Positions 61,191-64,000 of a DNA stretch of 64,000 bases are shown one piece after another; the stretch's first letter is position 1, and every line of letters starts with the position of its first letter. The position numbers and the translations under genes are program-made. The stretch covers positions 238,757 to 302,756 of the forward strand of contig NZ_JACSNY010000001.1 in assembly GCF_016902535.1 (NCBI RefSeq). The letters are read 5' to 3'. A model generated the notes under the pieces. That model did not search any database, was not told the origin of the DNA, and worked only from the letters and a program-made list of their open reading frames with translations. This stretch comes from Anaerotignum lactatifermentans (GTDB lineage Bacteria; Bacillota; Clostridia; Lachnospirales; Anaerotignaceae).

Positions 61191-61523
61191 TCAAATGGTC
61201 TTTGCGTCGCTCCATACATGCTCCAGACCGTAGAATTCCCGTTCTTCCTTATTGAACAGGTGGATCAGAATACTGCCAAAGTCCAGCAGAATCCATGTGC
61301 CGCCGCTGTAACCCTCGGAATGGTGCATTTTCACACCGGCCTGAAACAGCTTCTGTTCCACTTCATCCGCCATAGCCCGCAGGTGGTTCACATTATTCCC
61401 GCTGGCAATGACAAAAAATTCCGCTACATTGGACAGTCCTCTCAGATCCAGTACCTGTATATCCTGTCCCATTTTATCATCTAACGCTGCCTGCGCGATT
61501 TTCGCAGCTTCCATTGCTTCCAT
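61191..61523 (-). CDS. rsfS: Ribosome silencing factor RsfS
   Basis: 110 residues. Binds L14 on the 50S subunit and blocks subunit joining when nutrients are short. Family blocks: DIQVLDLRGLSNVAEFFVIASGNN, GYSGGTWILLDFGSILIHLF and FYGLEHVWSDAK. GGAGG precedes the ATG. Last gene of yhbY, nadD-yqeK, rsfS. Confidence 0.95.
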   Translation of the reverse strand: MEAMEAAKIAQAALDDKMGQDIQVLDLRGLSNVAEFFVIASGNNVNHLRAMADEVEQKLFQAGVKMHHSEGYSGGTWILLDFGSILIHLFNKEEREFYGLEHVWSDAKTI

Positions 61524-61540
61524 CCGATTTCCTCCTTCTG

Positions 61541-62773
61541 TTATTGATTCTTATAGTAATCCAGCGCCTCTACGGACAGGGGATGCAGCAGTCTGCCCCG
61601 TGCCTTTACGAAAGCGATGGTCTCTTCCAGTATAAATTTCATGGCCATATCCAGATCCAGATACGCCAAACGTCTGGCTTCTTCCAAACCGTCGAATTTT
61701 TCCCGGTTGGGCTCAATATAGTCCGCAATAAAGATGATCTTTTCCAGCAGAGACATATTGGCCCGGCCTGTGGTATGGAACCGGATGGCATTGAGGATTT
61801 CCTCGTCTGTGATCTGATATTCCCGTCTGGCTACCTCCGCCCCCAAAAAGGGATGGATCAGATCCGTCTGCTGTTCCATGATCTCATCTGTTTTCACTTT
61901 ATATTCTTTGCAGAAACGTTTCCGCAGCTCCGGCGGATAGTCCTTGGCGCAGTCATGAAGCAGACCGGCTACTCTGGCTTTCTGCTGGTCTGTCTGGGTG
62001 CCATAGATCTCCGCCAAACGGGAGGCTTCCTCCGCCACGCCCATGGTATGAATATACCGCTTTACGGATAAAGCGGACTGCAATTTTTCCTGCATCACTT
62101 CCAGCGGCAGCATAAACTTCACCTCGTCCTTTTCTCTGTCCTGATACAGCCCGAATTTATAAATATAGTCCTCTACCTCCTGGGGCAGAAGATATTTGAT
62201 GGGCATTCCCTTTCTGGCCCGCTCCCGGATATCCGAGGACGAAATGGCCAGCGCCGGCACCTCCATATAATGGATTCTGCTGGCGAATTTATCCCTGATC
62301 TCACCGATCTCCTCAAACAGTCTGTTTTTCTGATACCCGGGTCTGGTTACCGCCACAAAGTCGCATAATGTCAGCAGACGCTCCGGCTCCTTCCAGTTCA
62401 TGATCTGGTGAATAGCGTCTGCGCCGGTGATAAAATAAAGACGCACATCAGGACGGCACATTTCTTTCAGCTGCTCGATGGTATCAATGGTGTAGGTAGC
62501 GCCGGGGCGGTCGATCTCGATCCGGGATACCTCAAAATTCTCATTACGCATGGTAGCCAGCACCGTCATCAAATATCGGTGCTCGTTATGGGTTACCTGC
62601 TTGTCGGCCTTATGGGCCGGCCGGCCTGTGGGGATAAACACCACCCGGTCTACCTGAAAACGGTGGCGTACCGCTTCCGCCGTTACCAGATGGCCATAAT
62701 GGATGGGATCAAAAGTGCCGCCCATAATAGCGATACTCTTGCAGTTTTTAAAATTCGCGATCTCGTTGCGCAT
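61541..62773 (-). CDS. Fused nicotinate-nucleotide adenylyltransferase and YqeK HD phosphohydrolase
   Basis: Protein of 410 residues joining two enzymes that are separate neighbouring genes in Bacillus. Residues about 12-210 are NadD: IAIMGGTFDPIHYGHL has the H-x-G-H nucleotidyltransfer motif, ITGADAIHQIMNW and ISSSDIRERARKG follow. Residues about 220-405 are a YqeK-type HD domain (GLLHDCAKDYP, HPFLGAEVA, IRFHTTGRANMSLLEKIIFIADYIEPNR); such proteins cleave Ap4A symmetrically. The start MRNEIANFK has AAAGGAAG; an in-frame extension upstream overlaps yhbY and is unlikely. The linker contains no stop or frameshift. Confidence 0.93.
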   Translation of the reverse strand: MRNEIANFKNCKSIAIMGGTFDPIHYGHLVTAEAVRHRFQVDRVVFIPTGRPAHKADKQVTHNEHRYLMTVLATMRNENFEVSRIEIDRPGATYTIDTIEQLKEMCRPDVRLYFITGADAIHQIMNWKEPERLLTLCDFVAVTRPGYQKNRLFEEIGEIRDKFASRIHYMEVPALAISSSDIRERARKGMPIKYLLPQEVEDYIYKFGLYQDREKDEVKFMLPLEVMQEKLQSALSVKRYIHTMGVAEEASRLAEIYGTQTDQQKARVAGLLHDCAKDYPPELRKRFCKEYKVKTDEIMEQQTDLIHPFLGAEVARREYQITDEEILNAIRFHTTGRANMSLLEKIIFIADYIEPNREKFDGLEEARRLAYLDLDMAMKFILEETIAFVKARGRLLHPLSVEALDYYKNQ

Positions 62774-62795
62774 GATTGCTTCCTTTCCCTTCCAC

Positions 62796-63098
62796 TTACT
62801 TCTTTGCCGCGGGCAGGTCAATGACCGGCTTTGTTTTGGAGCGGCGGAACAATACAAATTTGTTCCCGATGACCTGTACAATCTCCGCGCCCGTTCTGCT
62901 GGCCAGCATTTCCGCAGCTTCCGCCGCACCCAGCAGGTTGTTGTCCAAAACGCTGATTTTTACCAATTCTCTGGCTTCCAGCGCATTATGCACCGCGTCT
63001 CTCAGTTCCGGCGTCACACCGTTTTTCCCTACCTGAAAAATCGCGTCTGTTCCGTTTGCCATAGAGCGCAGAAAGGCTCTCTGTTTACTTGTTAACAT
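62796..63098 (-). CDS. yhbY: YhbY-family RNA-binding protein (CRM domain)
   Basis: 100 residues, single KH-like CRM domain that associates with pre-50S ribosomal particles. Blocks: LTSKQRAFLRSMANGTDAIFQVGKNGVTPEL (read as LTSKQRAFLRSMA and FQVGKNGVTPEL), ELVKISVLDNN, and GNKFVLFRRSK. The ATG at 63098 has GGAGG; the longer frame is not supported. First gene of the nadD-yqeK/rsfS unit. Confidence 0.94.
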   Translation of the reverse strand: MLTSKQRAFLRSMANGTDAIFQVGKNGVTPELRDAVHNALEARELVKISVLDNNLLGAAEAAEMLASRTGAEIVQVIGNKFVLFRRSKTKPVIDLPAAKK

Positions 63099-63139
63099 AA
63101 TTTCCTCCATTTTCGTTCTCTCTAAGTTCAATAACATTT

Positions 63140-63168
63140 ATCATAGCATATCCAGTCTGTTTTTGCAA
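63140..63168 (-). promoter_or_regulatory. Promoter of the yhbY unit
   Basis: TTGCAA (63163-63168) and TATGAT (63140-63145), 17-bp spacing, minus strand. Confidence 0.65.
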
Positions 63169-63190
63169 CGACAGCCCGGGAGATTTCCTC

Positions 63191-63219
63191 TTGTCCCCTT
63201 TTGGAAAAGATGTTAAAAT
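63191..63219 (+). promoter_or_regulatory. Promoter of the XRE-cupin regulator
   Basis: TTGTCC (63191-63196) and TAAAAT (63214-63219) with 17 bp between, 48 bp before the ATG; divergent from the yhbY promoter. Confidence 0.65.
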
Positions 63220-63267
63220 ATAATATGGAGAATACATCTCTCATCTTGTTTAGAAAGGACAGATTCC

Positions 63268-63819
63268 ATGGCACTTTTCAACGGCAGCAGACTGCGTGAA
63301 CTGCGTAACAGCAAAAAAATGAGCATCGCAGAGCTTTCCAGACTTTCCGAAGTCAGCACAGGCCTGATCAGTCAGATCGAACGGGAACTGGTCATCCCTT
63401 CTGTTGTCAGCATCTGGCGTCTGGCAAAAGCACTGGATACCAACATCAACTACTTCTTTGACGAACCGACGGAGGACGACAAGGTCATCATTCGCAAGAA
63501 CGAGCATAAAGTCATCATTACCCACAGCAACAGCAGTTATTATAAACTGCTCAGTTCCGGCGCGGAAGGCCGGCTTCTGGATATGGTAGAGATTACTTTA
63601 AAAAGCGGCTATACCTATGAGCAGAACCCTCTGACCCACGACGGGGAAGAATGCGGCTATGTGCTCAAAGGCGAGCTGACCGTTTATCTCAACGGAAACG
63701 AATACGTATTGGAGGAAGGCGACAGTATCTATTTCAGCAGCGCCCTGCCCCATAAATACATCAACCGTGGGAAGGAAGACTGCGTTTCCATCTGGTCCAT
63801 GACTCCCACATTTTTCTAA
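63268..63819 (+). CDS. XRE-family regulator with C-terminal cupin domain
   Basis: 183 residues. Helix-turn-helix at about 8-62 (LRELRNSKKMSIAELSRLSEVS, GLISQIERELVIPSVVSIWRLAKAL), cupin sensor at about 105-178 (HDGEECGYVLKGELTVYLNG, LEEGDSIYFSSALPHKYIN). Proteins of this build (PuuR/SutR-like) control polyamine, sulfur or amino-acid genes and bind small ligands or a metal in the cupin. GTTTAGAAAGGA precedes the ATG. No co-transcribed target is visible before the terminator. Confidence 0.92.
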   Translation: MALFNGSRLRELRNSKKMSIAELSRLSEVSTGLISQIERELVIPSVVSIWRLAKALDTNINYFFDEPTEDDKVIIRKNEHKVIITHSNSSYYKLLSSGAEGRLLDMVEITLKSGYTYEQNPLTHDGEECGYVLKGELTVYLNGNEYVLEEGDSIYFSSALPHKYINRGKEDCVSIWSMTPTFF

Positions 63820-63837
63820 GCTGCAATATACAAAAAA

Positions 63838-63889
63838 GCAAAAACAGACGTATCCCGCCTGTATCATCAAGCGGTCTCGTCTGTTTTTT
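63838..63889 (+). terminator. Terminator of the XRE-cupin gene
   Basis: AAACAGACG pairs with CGTCTGTTT across a 27-nt loop, followed by TTTTGCG. Confidence 0.75.
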
Positions 63890-63902
63890 TGCGCTTGAAT
63901 TG

Positions 63903-64000
63903 TCAAGTTAAATGCAACACCTCTGAATAATAAATCTCATAAGGCGTTCTATACCTTAAACATTTTCTGGGACGTTTGTTCATTTCATCCACTTTGCTTT
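63903..64000 (-). mobile_element. 3' end of an IS30-family transposase gene, cut by the window edge
   Basis: The minus strand reads the C-terminus of a transposase: VDEMNKRPRKCLRYRTPYEI, then YYSEVLHLT and a stop. The phrase N-x-R-P-R-K-x-L-x-Y-x-T-P-Y-E is typical of the end of IS30 DDE transposases. The element's outer end would lie within a few tens of bases left of the stop codon (around 63885-63902), next to the regulator's terminator; the other end is outside the window. Confidence 0.8.

Noticed and set aside
60873..61484. Plus-strand frame of 203 codons overlapping rsfS
   Set aside because: It covers A/T-rich non-coding DNA and the antisense of rsfS; no coding character.
1..64000. CRISPR arrays, tRNA or rRNA genes, prophage
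   Set aside because: No regularly spaced repeats, no cloverleaf-like sequence with a CCA-adjacent T-arm, and no phage genes were seen; the lone tyrosine recombinase is not accompanied by phage or ICE genes.

Overview
The window is chromosomal DNA of a low-to-mid-GC Gram-positive anaerobe of the class Clostridia, probably a Lachnospirales-like lineage. This rests on gene order and content: a Bacillus/Clostridium-type dcw cluster with paired PASTA penicillin-binding proteins, rel-dtd-hemZ-hisS, recJ-apt, rplS-lepB-rbgA, yhbY-nadD/yqeK-rsfS, a valS T-box leader, 6S RNA and a SpoIID-family protein. The genus is not determined. Nearly everything is housekeeping; the only mobile DNA is the tail of an IS30-type transposase at the right edge.

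Layout. 1-2.6 kb: the end of a DltA-like ligase / GNAT / carrier-protein operon that runs off the left edge. 2.6-2.8 kb: a candidate small RNA. 2.8-5.3 kb: metA-metY for methionine, behind a consensus promoter, a methionine-rich leader ORF and a terminator. 5.4-13.7 kb: YbaK, an IscR-like regulator, a SpoIID lipoprotein, 6S RNA, lspA, fba, an MBL-fold protein and a MATE exporter. 13.7-20.4 kb: rel-dtd-hemZ-hisS and a NagZ-like lipoprotein. 20.5-23 kb: ttcA, a tyrosine recombinase and a Nudix hydrolase. 23-33.6 kb: rplS-lepB-rbgA, recJ-apt, glcK-galM and aspS, with an AEC transporter and a TPR membrane protein. 33.7-36.2 kb: a MarR regulator, a membrane-domain/cytidylate-kinase-like fusion and a divergent stand-alone kinase paralogue. 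36.4-39.4 kb: valS with its T-box. 39.4-52.2 kb: dcw cluster mraZ-rsmH-ftsL-pbpB-spoVD-murE-murF-mraY-murD-ftsW. 52.5-60.9 kb: an eight-gene chorismate/Phe/Tyr operon, aroF-tyrA-aroB-aroA-aroC-pheA-aroQ-aminotransferase. 61.2-63.1 kb: yhbY, nadD-yqeK, rsfS. 63.3-64 kb: a cupin regulator and the IS30 fragment.

The main discovery candidate is a pair of leader-peptide attenuators. The aro operon is preceded by a 23-codon ORF with a Tyr-Phe-Tyr-Phe-Tyr run. Its stop codon overlaps an 11-nt arm that can pair with the loop side of the following terminator. The metA-metY operon is preceded by a 36-codon ORF with 11 Met codons, whose stop codon likewise overlaps a possible antiterminator arm. Both have the logic of enterobacterial attenuation: a ribosome stalled by lack of the product amino acid leaves the antiterminator free. 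In Firmicutes such operons are usually assigned to T-boxes or riboswitches. Other points of interest are a 17-bp hairpin that buries the spoVD ribosome-binding site, the candidate 125-nt RNA, the kinase/membrane fusion and a fused NadD-YqeK.

All assignments come from reading sequence motifs and gene order; no database search or folding program was run.
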